Below, one piece after another: positions 53,292 through 61,910 of a stretch of DNA of 64,000 bases (within the stretch, counting starts at the first letter, position 1; every line of letters begins with the position of its first letter). The stretch covers positions 1,364,001 through 1,428,000 of the forward strand of contig NZ_FOMT01000001.1 of NCBI RefSeq assembly GCF_900112695.1, given 5' to 3'. Source of the DNA: Paenibacillus catalpae (GTDB taxonomy: Bacteria > Bacillota > Bacilli > Paenibacillales > Paenibacillaceae). Position numbers and translations under genes: made by a program. The notes beneath the pieces were generated by a model, which worked only from the letters and a program-made list of their open reading frames with translations, was not told the DNA's origin and ran no database searches.

Positions 53292-56200
53292 TCAACTTTT
53301 TCCAAGCAGTTGGTAGAGTAGCAACGCCGTCTCTGCTCTCGTAGGCATCGGAGAGAACTGGCCCAGCTGACTGGCATCCATCGAAGGCAAGCTGATCTTC
53401 GCCGCAGCTAATGCTCTCTGCGTCATAACGATCATTTCTTCTCTCGTGATCGCTTCGCCCGGCAGAAATAGATTTTTTCCGTTTCCTTTGACCACGCCCA
53501 GCGTTCTCGCTTTGTATAAAGCTTCACTGTAATAGGAAGTGTCTGGTACATCTGAGAACGCTTTGCCTGGTTGTGCCTGCCATTCAAAGACCCGCGATAA
53601 TAACAGGACGAAATCCGCCCGGCTGATTTTTTTGAACGGGCTGAATTGCTGCTGCGAAGTCCCCTTAACAATGCCTTTAGACGCAAGTACTTCAATTGCT
53701 TTCTTCGCTGCAGACCCTAAAGAGCTGATATCATCAAACGTCTTATACACATACGCAGCCGCATACGTGCTGAAATGAGTGGCCTTAAAGACGACGGATT
53801 GCATGTCGGGATCATAATGACCATTCGGAACGGCAATGATGTTGCCCTCTCCGTCGATATACCACACGACGATATGCTCAGGATTGAACAATTCTTCTGC
53901 TGTTGGCTTATAGGGGATATGAATGGTCACCGGTGCATTCGGATTGTTCCAGGAGATGCTTTGTCCTCCTGCAAATGCCGTTATCTCTATGACGGGATGA
54001 TGGCCAACCTGAAGCTGCAGCTCCTTGCTCAGGGTATCAGTGTCTTTGCTGCTGATTTGAATCGAAATCACGTCTAAAGATAGCGATTGGTCCGCAAACC
54101 TATCATTAGACAGCACAACCGATGCAAGCGGCGTTCTTACTTCAATAGACAAATCTGACGTACCGTTAAGAGCCGCAACAGGCAGATTCACCATAACAGA
54201 AGATATATCCTTAGTAGCCGGAGGCGTCTCCAGAATGATTTTATGAACATGATTTAATGCCGCAAAAGCTTGAACTTGCTTCCAAGCCGCAGCACTTAAT
54301 GTTAAGGTGTTGATTCCCTTAATGGAATCGACTGACGACTCTGGTAGTGCTGCGATGACCGCGTCACCTTCAAGCTTAAGCTCCTGTTTGGTCGGCACCG
54401 GACTTGGATTTGGATTTGGAGTTGGCGTTGATGTTGTGGCGTCCGGCTCGAACACTCTTACATAATCGACATACATATCGATTTGATCCCCGTATTTCGC
54501 CAGATCGATCGGCCAGCCTCCGCCAAGCGCAAGGTTAAGCATGAAGTACATCGGCGTGTTGGCCTGCTCAAAGGACACATGTCTCCAGACCTCAACGTTA
54601 TCAATGTAATAGATAACTTCGGTTGGAGTGATTTTTGTACCGTACGTGTGCCATGTTGAAGCATTATCCCCGTAAGCAAAATTACTGGAGGAACAATTCG
54701 TTTGATGCGATTCCGGACTTCCCGCCCACCAGTGCTTGGCTTGGCATGCACCGCTAGGATCATGGCCGTAAGCTTCGACAGTATCGAGCTCGGCTGTAGA
54801 GGCCAAATGGTTGGCGCCGGTGCTGTTTTGAGACATTAACCAGAATGCAGGCCATGCGCCTTTGCCTGCGGGCATCTGAATTCTCGCCTCGAAATAGCCA
54901 TTCGTCGCGGCGATGCCCGTCCCGTCAAGCCGGACGGAAGACAACAAGCCTCCGATATACTTGCGGTTCCATCCTTGTGGATCCACATATCCTTCCGGTG
55001 CTTTGCTTACCCGGATTCTCAGATGGTCGTCTCCTAGTATGGAGAACGGATTAACGGAATCCGTCGGATCTGCAAAGATCGCTTCTCCGAATTCGGCGCC
55101 GTTAGGCCAATCCGGCTTTAGTGAGGCATACCTTGTGCCTGCTCCTGTCTTGGATATGGATAACGGACCGGAGAAATCGTCCTCAAACAGCACATGCATG
55201 CCTTCCGTTTGTAGAGGTGCTGCTGCAGGAATTCCGCTGTTCCACTCCACTCCGCCATTGTTATACAGCTGCAAATAACTGGTCGTCGATTCCGTGAAGT
55301 TCGGGTCACCTTCCGCAGAGTTCCATGCGTTCAAGATAACGGTGAGCGGACCATGCGGCAACTGTTCCGCATCAATCGTTACTGATCCATAACCTTCCTC
55401 ATCCGGTGCAACATTTTGGAGCCAGGCGTCATAACCATTCGGATCGGGATTGGCATCATCCGGTTGATGCCATGCTCTCGCCCACACATTTTTCATGCCT
55501 GGCGCTTTGAAATCAATCTTTACTGAACCCGATACGGATGAACCGATTGCGGGAGATAAAATCTCAATAGCAGGCTCTATTTCTACCACTGGCGGTTCGA
55601 CGGGAACCGGCTCTTTGTTCGAATCGACGTAAATGATCTCGGACACTCCCGACCTGGCATCTCCCTTATGCGTAAATACAATTCGATAGCGTTCGGAGAT
55701 TACCGTATCGAAGGAGACTACATTCATTTCTCCGCCTGCCGGTGCAGCTGGCGTTCTGACCTGATTCGGAGCGCTAGCCCAATCACTACCGCTCCAGTAC
55801 TGAACATCGTACGCAGATGGAGCCTGAACACCTCCACCATCGTCAAAGAGATAGATACCCACCATGTTCTTGGATACGGCGTGATCATATTCGGCCTGGA
55901 CCCAATCCGTCGCGTTCGGGGATCCATAGGACGTCCAACGGTTTCTCGGAAAATCATTATAAGAAATGATCCCGTCGGCGACATAATCAGGTGAATCGCC
56001 ATTGTTGGAATAAGAGGCACTCGCAACAGCCGTTGAAGACTCCGTCGGCAGCGATTGCGTATCGGAATCGACGTATTGGATCTCCGTAACGCCGGTCTTC
56101 GCGTCGCTATGCGTGAACAGAACACGGAATTTCTGGGCGAAAACCGAATCAAACCGGACTAAGTTCAGCGCGTTGCCGGTTGGAGCTTCAGGTGATTTGA

Positions 56201-57026
56201 CCTGATTGTCCGCGCTCACCCATTCATTGTCCGCATTCAAATATTGAACATCATACGAGGCAGGGGCTTTTATGCCTCCCCCATCGGCATAGAGATAAAT
56301 GCCAACCGCGTCCTTGCGTTTCGCTTCTCCAAAGTTCGTCTGCACCCAGTCGGTTGCATTTGGCGACTCGTAAGAAGTCCACCGGTTTGCGGGCGTACTC
56401 GTGTAAGACACAATGCCGTCATTCACTTGGCTAACCTGATCCAGGCGGAACGTAAAAGATGCCGATGCGGTACCAAGAGGAGGTACTGCTGCACCTGGTA
56501 CGGGCTCGGTGTTCGAATCGGCAATTACGATCTCCGAGACACCGCTCTTTGATCCGGAATGCGTGAACAGAACGCGGAATTTTGTTGAAGCTACGGAATC
56601 AAATGTTACGAGATTTAATTCATTGCCTACTGGTTCTGAAGGGGATTTCACCTGATTTGGCACATTCACCCATTCGGTTTCATTCCAATACTGTATGTCA
56701 TAAGAGCTTGGAGCCTTTATCCCTCCGCCGTCGTCAAATAAATAGACGCCCGCTGTATTTTTCGAGCTGGCGCTGGCGTATTCGAACTGTACCCAATCTT
56801 GTGCATGTGGAGATTCGTAAGATGTCCAGCGGTTCTTTGGCGTATCGTCGTAAGAGACAATTCCGTCATTCACCTGTTCCAAGCGATCCCCGTGGTAGGT
56901 ATAGGATGCGGTTAGTGTGACGAGCTGCTCCTCCGCGGCGACCGCCGCCTGGATAGGAAAGCAGGTTACGAGAAGCCCCAGGGTCAGTATTAGTGATAAA
57001 CATTTGTGCAAGGAATGCCTTTTCAT
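53292..57026 (-). CDS. Cell-surface GH16 glycosidase with three discoidin-like domains and S-layer homology tail
   Basis: A 1244-residue exported enzyme. Signal peptide (1-30), three discoidin-like repeats (35-170, 185-322, 333-468), a beta domain (485-600), a GH16 catalytic domain (608-860) with AELDTVE (Glu746, Asp748, Glu751), a Pro/Asn linker, a domain often found before S-layer repeats (880-1070) and S-layer homology repeats (1075-1244). SLH 1 and 2 are complete (SSLGSAAKKAIEVLASKGIV; YYSEALYKARTLGVV). The third is short: it passes from SMDASQLGQF straight to TRAETALLLYQLLGKS and lacks the AxxWA-to-G middle helix. It should sit on the cell wall and trim beta-glucan-like polymers. Paralogue of the GH16 at 44105. 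Confidence 0.88.
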   Translation of the reverse strand: MKRHSLHKCLSLILTLGLLVTCFPIQAAVAAEEQLVTLTASYTYHGDRLEQVNDGIVSYDDTPKNRWTSYESPHAQDWVQFEYASASSKNTAGVYLFDDGGGIKAPSSYDIQYWNETEWVNVPNQVKSPSEPVGNELNLVTFDSVASTKFRVLFTHSGSKSGVSEIVIADSNTEPVPGAAVPPLGTASASFTFRLDQVSQVNDGIVSYTSTPANRWTSYESPNATDWVQTNFGEAKRKDAVGIYLYADGGGIKAPASYDVQYLNADNEWVSADNQVKSPEAPTGNALNLVRFDSVFAQKFRVLFTHSDAKTGVTEIQYVDSDTQSLPTESSTAVASASYSNNGDSPDYVADGIISYNDFPRNRWTSYGSPNATDWVQAEYDHAVSKNMVGIYLFDDGGGVQAPSAYDVQYWSGSDWASAPNQVRTPAAPAGGEMNVVSFDTVISERYRIVFTHKGDARSGVSEIIYVDSNKEPVPVEPPVVEIEPAIEILSPAIGSSVSGSVKIDFKAPGMKNVWARAWHQPDDANPDPNGYDAWLQNVAPDEEGYGSVTIDAEQLPHGPLTVILNAWNSAEGDPNFTESTTSYLQLYNNGGVEWNSGIPAAAPLQTEGMHVLFEDDFSGPLSISKTGAGTRYASLKPDWPNGAEFGEAIFADPTDSVNPFSILGDDHLRIRVSKAPEGYVDPQGWNRKYIGGLLSSVRLDGTGIAATNGYFEARIQMPAGKGAWPAFWLMSQNSTGANHLASTAELDTVEAYGHDPSGACQAKHWWAGSPESHQTNCSSSNFAYGDNASTWHTYGTKITPTEVIYYIDNVEVWRHVSFEQANTPMYFMLNLALGGGWPIDLAKYGDQIDMYVDYVRVFEPDATTSTPTPNPNPSPVPTKQELKLEGDAVIAALPESSVDSIKGINTLTLSAAAWKQVQAFAALNHVHKIILETPPATKDISSVMVNLPVAALNGTSDLSIEVRTPLASVVLSNDRFADQSLSLDVISIQISSKDTDTLSKELQLQVGHHPVIEITAFAGGQSISWNNPNAPVTIHIPYKPTAEELFNPEHIVVWYIDGEGNIIAVPNGHYDPDMQSVVFKATHFSTYAAAYVYKTFDDISSLGSAAKKAIEVLASKGIVKGTSQQQFSPFKKISRADFVLLLSRVFEWQAQPGKAFSDVPDTSYYSEALYKARTLGVVKGNGKNLFLPGEAITREEMIVMTQRALAAAKISLPSMDASQLGQFSPMPTRAETALLLYQLLGKS

Positions 57027-57195
57027 AGCTGTTAGACCACTCCATTCTCATTGGTATGTATCGACGACTCTGTGATCGGAATGCCGATAACCTTACAATA
57101 AGGGAGCGCCGCATCAGGTGAAATCATCCTTTGCCAACTTCGCATCTACAATTATTTACTTCTTGCCGTTTTCAGGCCTATTTCTAAAAGAAAAA

Positions 57196-57217
57196 AAGAC
57201 ATCCCTATGGATGTCTT
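57196..57217 (-). terminator. Intrinsic terminator after the GNAT gene
   Basis: AAGACATCC / GGATGTCTT stem followed by TTTTTTTC on the minus strand. Confidence 0.85.
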
Positions 57218-57230
57218 GTATAACCTCACT

Positions 57231-57740
57231 TCATGTCTGAGCCGTAATTTCCTTCTCCATAATAAAGTCATCCATGACATATCCGTTCCCGATGTCCGCG
57301 ACTTGTTCCCGTACGTTAAGGAAACCTTTCTTCTCATATACCGCGATACTGGATTCGTTATCCCGATTGACCGTCAGCCAAATATGGCTTAGGCCGCGGT
57401 CTTTGCACAGATGTTCGATGAAAGCCATAGCCTCGCTGGCATAGCCGTGCCCGCGGTGCTCCTTGGCCACATAGAACTTGCTAAGGAAGAGCTTCCCGTT
57501 GTCTTCTCTAACCGATAGATAGCCTACTGCCGTTCCATCATGCCGGAGCAAGTAATATTCATAGCCCTGATGCTCAATCTGATCCGTAATCGCTGCGATC
57601 GATTGGAATTTATCAACCATATAATCTATCTGCTCGATTGTTATAATCGAAACATAATACTCGCGCCAAATTTGCCCCGCTAAGCGTGCCGCTTCTTCTA
57701 TTTCATCTGCTGTATTTACAAGCGTGATCGTTACCTTCAT
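57231..57740 (-). CDS. GNAT N-acetyltransferase
   Basis: A 169-residue GNAT protein: acetyl-CoA site EHRGHGYASEAMAF, an ending IAVYEKKGFLNVREQ and a strand-rich middle (YLSVREDNGKLFLSKFYV). Its pattern fits small-molecule (for example diamine or amino acid) acetyltransferases, but the substrate is unknown. Single gene with its own terminator. Confidence 0.85.
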   Translation of the reverse strand: MKVTITLVNTADEIEEAARLAGQIWREYYVSIITIEQIDYMVDKFQSIAAITDQIEHQGYEYYLLRHDGTAVGYLSVREDNGKLFLSKFYVAKEHRGHGYASEAMAFIEHLCKDRGLSHIWLTVNRDNESSIAVYEKKGFLNVREQVADIGNGYVMDDFIMEKEITAQT

Positions 57741-57842
57741 TTGAGTACCTGCCTTTTCTGATGAATAATATCCTGACTATTAATAAAAATCATTAACTAA
57801 TTCGTCAGTTAAAGTTAGGATCCTTCCCTATTCTATAAAAAA

Positions 57843-57868
57843 GCAGCCGTTCACCAAATAACGGCTGC
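57843..57868. terminator. Hairpin terminator after zagA
   Basis: GCAGCCGTT / AACGGCTGC stem with an 8-nt loop. On the minus strand it is followed by TTTTTT. Confidence 0.75.
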
Positions 57869-57874
57869 CTTCCC

Positions 57875-59071
57875 CTACTGATGCAATTCTTCAATCACAT
57901 TTGGCAATGTATCTTTAAAGCGCGTCCAGTCTTCCTTCATCTCCGTTTCTGTCAGAAGACAGCTGTCGAGTGTAGCATGAATGGCGTCACGGTCCATCCC
58001 GATTCCGATAAACACAACTTTATTGATCCGGTCACCATACAGGGGAGACCAATTAGCTTGCAATTCCGGATATTCGTTCAGGTACATGTCTTGTTCTTCG
58101 CGCGGTAATGCTGCAATCCAGTACCCGGAAGGGCCAAATTGAATGGATGGACCAGCCTGACTAATATTTTGGCCGATATTGTTCCGTGAAGCCACCCACA
58201 TAACCCCTTTAGCCCGAACAACCTCTTCCGGCCAATTTCTCAGCCATTTCTTAAGTCTACCCGGATGAAACGGCTTAACCCGCTCATAAACAAAGGAAGA
58301 AATTCCATACTCCTCGGTTTCAGGCGTATGCTCCGGCTTCTCCATCTCCCTCACCCAACCTGCAGACTGACTGGCCTCATCGAAATCGAACAACCCTGTA
58401 TTTAATATTTCTGAAGGATCTACGTTCCCGTTTACCGTTCTGATCAGCTTGGCGCGCGGCTGAAGTTTCTTAAGCATAACTTCCAATTGAACAAGCTCGG
58501 CTTCTTCGATCATGTCGCATTTGTTAAGCAGCAGAACGTCGCAAAATTCAATCTGATCGATGAGCAGATCAACAACCTCCCGGTTGTCATCTTCTCCAAC
58601 AGCCTGGCTTCTTGCCAGCAGGGATTCCCCTGAGGAAAAGTCATGCCAGAAGCGGTTGGCATCAACGACCGTTACCATGCAATCGAGCCGGCAAAACCGG
58701 GAAAGATCGATTCCCTGCTCTTCATCAATGTAAGTAAAGGTTTGTGCCACGGGGACGGGCTCTCCGACGCCTGTCGATTCAATCAGTATGTAATCAAATC
58801 GTCCGTCCAAGGCTAGCCGTTCAACTTCGCGGAGCAAATCCTCCCGGAGCGTGCAGCAGATACAGCCATTGGACATTTCTACAAGCTTCTCATCCGTACG
58901 CGACAACCCTCCTCCCTCTTTAATTAGTGCCGCATCGATATTAACCTCGCTTAGGTCGTTCACGATGACGGCGACTTTCATGCCTTGCCGGTTGTTTAAC
59001 ACATGGTTTAGGACCGTCGTTTTGCCGGCTCCTAAATATCCGCTTAGGACGGTAACGGGTATTTTGTTCAT
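57875..59071 (-). CDS. zagA: Zinc metallochaperone GTPase, COG0523 (ZagA/YciC)
   Basis: A 398-residue G3E-family GTPase. Walker [10 protein letters not shown] (residues 11-19), the metal-binding CxCC motif NGCICC, the base motif NKCD and the C-terminal CobW_C domain. In Bacillus subtilis this protein is made under zinc starvation and feeds zinc to essential enzymes such as FolE. A Zur box lies upstream at 59087, so it belongs to the Zur regulon with the znu genes directly upstream. Confidence 0.88.
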   Translation of the reverse strand: MNKIPVTVLSGYLGAGKTTVLNHVLNNRQGMKVAVIVNDLSEVNIDAALIKEGGGLSRTDEKLVEMSNGCICCTLREDLLREVERLALDGRFDYILIESTGVGEPVPVAQTFTYIDEEQGIDLSRFCRLDCMVTVVDANRFWHDFSSGESLLARSQAVGEDDNREVVDLLIDQIEFCDVLLLNKCDMIEEAELVQLEVMLKKLQPRAKLIRTVNGNVDPSEILNTGLFDFDEASQSAGWVREMEKPEHTPETEEYGISSFVYERVKPFHPGRLKKWLRNWPEEVVRAKGVMWVASRNNIGQNISQAGPSIQFGPSGYWIAALPREEQDMYLNEYPELQANWSPLYGDRINKVVFIGIGMDRDAIHATLDSCLLTETEMKEDWTRFKDTLPNVIEELHQ

Positions 59072-59086
59072 TTTCTAGCCTCCATA

Positions 59087-59103
59087 TTTGTAATTATTAC
59101 GAT
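59087..59103. promoter_or_regulatory. Zur box upstream of zagA
   Basis: The core GTAATTATTAC (59090-59100) with flanking TTG and GATT fits the Bacillus Zur consensus TCGTAATNATTACGA. It starts 16 bp before the zagA ATG. Confidence 0.8.
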
Positions 59104-59121
59104 TAGTAATGAAAGAAAAAG

Positions 59122-59136
59122 CCGGGACATTCCCGG
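59122..59136 (-). terminator. Intrinsic terminator after znuA
   Basis: CCGGGA / TCCCGG stem, 3-nt loop, then TTTTTC on the minus strand. It separates znuA from zagA. Confidence 0.75.
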
Positions 59137-59161
59137 ACATATCTGCCAATGCTATATCGAC

Positions 59162-60133
59162 TTATTCGTTCAGCGCTTTCTTTAAAGCTTCAAGATTATT
59201 TCTCATGATGCCGATGTAGTCCAAGTCATTTTTTATTTCATTATCTGTAAGCCCTTCGAGCGGGTTAAGCACTGCGGTTGCTGCGCCAATCTCGTCTGCT
59301 ACAACCTGTGCGACCTTTGGTTCTACCAGTGTCTCGAAGAAAATGGTCTTTACCTGATGCCCCTTCGCGAATTCAACAACCTCTGCCATCTCATCGGGTG
59401 ACGGCTCTTGTTCAGGAGATAGTCCTGATATTGGAACCTGTGTAAGTCCGTATTGCTTTGCCAAATAACCAAATGCTGCGTGCTGAGTCACGAACTCTTT
59501 ATGTTTGGTATTACTCAAGCCTTCCTTGAAAGCAAGATCCAATTCCTTTAATTTTGCGATATAGCTGTCCGCATTGTTCTGATAGTCCTCTTTGCTTGCG
59601 GGATCCGCTTTCTCGAACGCTGCTTGAATCGCCCTTACCTCTTGCTCGGCCAGGACAGGATCAAGCCACACATGAGGATCCATATGAATTTCTTCCTCAT
59701 GAGCGTGCTCCTCTTCTTCGCCATCATGCTCCTCCTCCCCATGCTCGTGATCGTGTTCTTCCCCTTCCATTAAGGAAATACTCTTACTAGCCTCCACGAC
59801 AACACGCTTTTCATTTGCTGCGCTGGATAACGCACGATCAACCCAACCTTCAACGATCCCGTTATAGACGAACACATCAGCGTCTTTAATGGTGGCCATA
59901 TCTTTCGCGCTAGGCTCCCAATCATGCGGCTCTGCGCCTGAAGGAATAAGGGCAATTACATCTGCATGATCGCCCGCGACTTGCTTGCTGAATTCATACA
60001 TCGGATAAAAGGTTGTAACAACCTTCAGCTTTACGTTTGGACTTACAGCTTCTTTTGCTTGATTGCCGCAGCCGGACAAGATTAAGGATAGTCCTGCACC
60101 TAGCACAATCGATTTTTTTAACCAGAATTTCAT
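59162..60133 (-). CDS. znuA: Zinc ABC transporter substrate-binding lipoprotein (ZnuA/AdcA)
   Basis: A 323-residue cluster A-I (cluster 9) metal-binding lipoprotein. Lipobox LILSGC, the zinc ligand region GAEPHDWEPSA and a His/Glu-rich loop EGEEHDHEHGEEEHDGEEEE followed by AHEEEIHMDPH (about residues 123-155), typical of zinc binding proteins. Later metal ligands stand in VTQHAAFGYLAKQYG and FFETLVEPK. It binds zinc outside the cell for the ZnuB/ZnuC pump. Last gene of the operon. Confidence 0.9.
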   Translation of the reverse strand: MKFWLKKSIVLGAGLSLILSGCGNQAKEAVSPNVKLKVVTTFYPMYEFSKQVAGDHADVIALIPSGAEPHDWEPSAKDMATIKDADVFVYNGIVEGWVDRALSSAANEKRVVVEASKSISLMEGEEHDHEHGEEEHDGEEEEHAHEEEIHMDPHVWLDPVLAEQEVRAIQAAFEKADPASKEDYQNNADSYIAKLKELDLAFKEGLSNTKHKEFVTQHAAFGYLAKQYGLTQVPISGLSPEQEPSPDEMAEVVEFAKGHQVKTIFFETLVEPKVAQVVADEIGAATAVLNPLEGLTDNEIKNDLDYIGIMRNNLEALKKALNE

Positions 60134-60160
60134 AATAATGACTACCTCCGTAATTGATTT

Positions 60161-61063
60161 CTATCTCTGCCTAATCTTTTGGAGATTAGAGCTAAGACCA
60201 TTCTTCGAGATCCTTGACTCTTTGACGGCAATTTCCGGCCGCATTTTCTTGCTGGTGCTCTTAGATGCCAGCAGGATTATTTTTCTCACGCATAAACCTG
60301 ACACCAGAAATAGTAAAAGAATGAATGCAATCGTACCTCCCGGTGGCGTGCTCAGCTCGTAGGAAGCTGTTAAGCCGGTAAACGTCCCGGTCAATCCGAT
60401 TCCCATCGATACTAATATCGCTGACGTAAAGCTCGGAGCAATCCGAACGGACAAGGCAGCGGGTAAAATAATGAGTGAAGAAACAAGCAGGACGCCAACA
60501 ATCGGCATTGCCGCCGCTACGATCATTCCTGTGATAATGCTGAAACCAACGGAGATCCATTGCACAGGAATGCCGCTTGTTCTCGCCGACTCCTCATCAA
60601 ACGAGATAATATAGAGCGGCTTCCGCAATAAGAAGAAGAACAAAGCGCCAATGAGAGCAGCAGCAAGCATCATTGTTAGCTCCAGCTGATTAACAGCAAC
60701 TACCGAACCAAATAAGTAAGAGGAGAAGCTTTTATTAATTGTCTTGTTCATGGTCATGAGAATGATAGACACAGACAGTCCCCCAACCATGATAATGGCT
60801 ACTGAAAGCTCGCTATAGGTTTTATAAGCTTTGCGGACATATTCAACAGCAATAGCACCTATAATCGCTACAATAAAACCGGTTATGGATGGATTAATCC
60901 TTAAATATGCACCAGCAGCAACACCAGCCAGCGATACATGGGACAGCATATCGGCCATTAAGGCCTGCCTTCTCAATAACAAATAGACACCTAGCGCTGA
61001 AGCGATTAATGCAATGATTCCGCCGGCGCAAAATGCCCGCTGCATAAAGTCGTAGTGCAGCAT
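60161..61063 (-). CDS. znuB: Zinc ABC transporter permease (ZnuB/AdcB)
   Basis: A 300-residue permease of the metal-ion class with about eight or nine helices (RQALMADMLSHVSLAGVAAG is the family motif). GGAGGGAGG lies upstream, inside the 3' end of znuC. The gene starts 58 bp before the znuC stop, a long overlap. A charged tail follows the last helix. Confidence 0.88.
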   Translation of the reverse strand: MLHYDFMQRAFCAGGIIALIASALGVYLLLRRQALMADMLSHVSLAGVAAGAYLRINPSITGFIVAIIGAIAVEYVRKAYKTYSELSVAIIMVGGLSVSIILMTMNKTINKSFSSYLFGSVVAVNQLELTMMLAAALIGALFFFLLRKPLYIISFDEESARTSGIPVQWISVGFSIITGMIVAAAMPIVGVLLVSSLIILPAALSVRIAPSFTSAILVSMGIGLTGTFTGLTASYELSTPPGGTIAFILLLFLVSGLCVRKIILLASKSTSKKMRPEIAVKESRISKNGLSSNLQKIRQR

Positions 61064-61734
61064 TTCCAGCCTCCCTCCTCTCTTCGCTCAAGCGTAATCA
61101 TTCGATCCAGCATGTCATTCATCTCAGACAAATTATGCGTTACGATTAGAACCGTCTTGCCATGCCTGTCGATTTGTTCCCGCATGAGAGTATAAAAGCT
61201 TTTTCGGCTTTCTTTATCCATGCCGGTAGTTGGTTCATCAAGAATGAACAGATCAGGCGACATGGCAAGAGCCCTGGCTATGCAAATCCTTTGTTTCTGC
61301 CCTCCGGAAAGCTCCCCTATCCGGCGATTGCGCAATTCCCATACTCCCATGCTTTGCATCGCTTCATCTGCTGCTTGCTTGGCTTGAGGAGTTAACCTTC
61401 TGAGCCAATTGCTGCTTTGGGTATGTAGGCCAGAGCGTACGAATTCGGTTACTTGGCTGGGAAATCCGCTGTTAAAAGCCGCAATCTGTTGCGGTACATA
61501 GGCTACAACCAGCTTGTTGCCAGCTGTATTAGTCGGAGATAATGTCACCTTCCCTTCCCATGGATGAAGTAATTGCATGGCCAGCTTCAGTAAAGTGGAT
61601 TTGGAAGCACCATTCGGACCGGTGACGGCAATCAATTCTCCCGAGTGAACCTCGATGTTCGCCTTTTCCAGACAAGGAACATCACCGTAACCAAACGTCA
61701 CGTCTTGCAGGGAGGCAAGCAACAAACGAATCAT
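61006..61734 (-). CDS. znuC: Zinc ABC transporter ATPase (ZnuC/AdcC)
   Basis: About 242 residues when started at ATG 61734; a TTG at 61725 is an alternative with better AAAGG spacing. The frame extends 25 codons further, but that region overlaps the Zur box at 61785 and is not coding. Walker A reads GPNGASKST (the Gly before Lys is Ser, a variant also seen in Bacillus AdcC), the ABC signature is LSGGQKQR and Walker B is LFILDEPTTG. It drives zinc uptake with znuB and znuA, which follow in the same operon. Confidence 0.85.
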   Translation of the reverse strand: MIRLLLASLQDVTFGYGDVPCLEKANIEVHSGELIAVTGPNGASKSTLLKLAMQLLHPWEGKVTLSPTNTAGNKLVVAYVPQQIAAFNSGFPSQVTEFVRSGLHTQSSNWLRRLTPQAKQAADEAMQSMGVWELRNRRIGELSGGQKQRICIARALAMSPDLFILDEPTTGMDKESRKSFYTLMREQIDRHGKTVLIVTHNLSEMNDMLDRMITLERREEGGWKCCTTTLCSGHFAPAESLH

Positions 61735-61784
61735 CCTTTCTGTTCTAGTTCTATAGGAAATCAGTTCTAAACTATTTGACATTG

Positions 61785-61797
61785 CGTAATTATTACG
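61785..61797. promoter_or_regulatory. Zur box 1 upstream of znuC
   Basis: CGTAATTATTACG, a perfect 13-bp palindrome matching the Bacillus Zur consensus. It lies about 50 bp before the znuC start. Confidence 0.85.
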
Positions 61798-61817
61798 ATT
61801 AATGACCAAATAAAAAG

Positions 61818-61837
61818 TCCAACACTTTCGTGTTGAA
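61818..61837 (-). terminator. GAAA-tetraloop terminator between two Zur boxes
   Basis: On the minus strand TTCAACAC-GAAA-GTGTTGGA is followed by CTTTTTATTT. It could end the FAD oxidoreductase transcript or act as a leader terminator for znuC if transcription starts upstream. Confidence 0.65.
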
Positions 61838-61850
61838 CGTAATTATTACG
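61838..61850. promoter_or_regulatory. Zur box 2
   Basis: A second exact CGTAATTATTACG, 53 bp (about five helical turns) from Zur box 1. Confidence 0.8.
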
Positions 61851-61865
61851 TATAAGTAACAATAA

Positions 61866-61910
61866 CAGAACTTTTCTTAATCGTCAAGATTACGATTAAG
61901 AAAAGTTCTG
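61866..61910. other. Perfect 19-bp palindrome over the FAD gene stop codon
   Basis: CAGAACTTTTCTTAATCGT (61866-61884) and its exact complement (61892-61910) with a 7-nt loop. The FAD oxidoreductase stop (61896-61898) lies in the right arm. Probably a terminator, but the stem is unusually long and AT-rich. Confidence 0.6.

Noticed and set aside
61602..61632. Apparently defective Walker A (GPNGASKST) in ZnuC
   Set aside because: I recall the same Ser variant in Bacillus AdcC-type zinc ATPases, so it is a family trait and not a loss.
61734..61809. Longer znuC start upstream of 61734
   Set aside because: The extension covers the Zur box at 61785 and has no similarity to ABC ATPases; the promoter region should not be coding.
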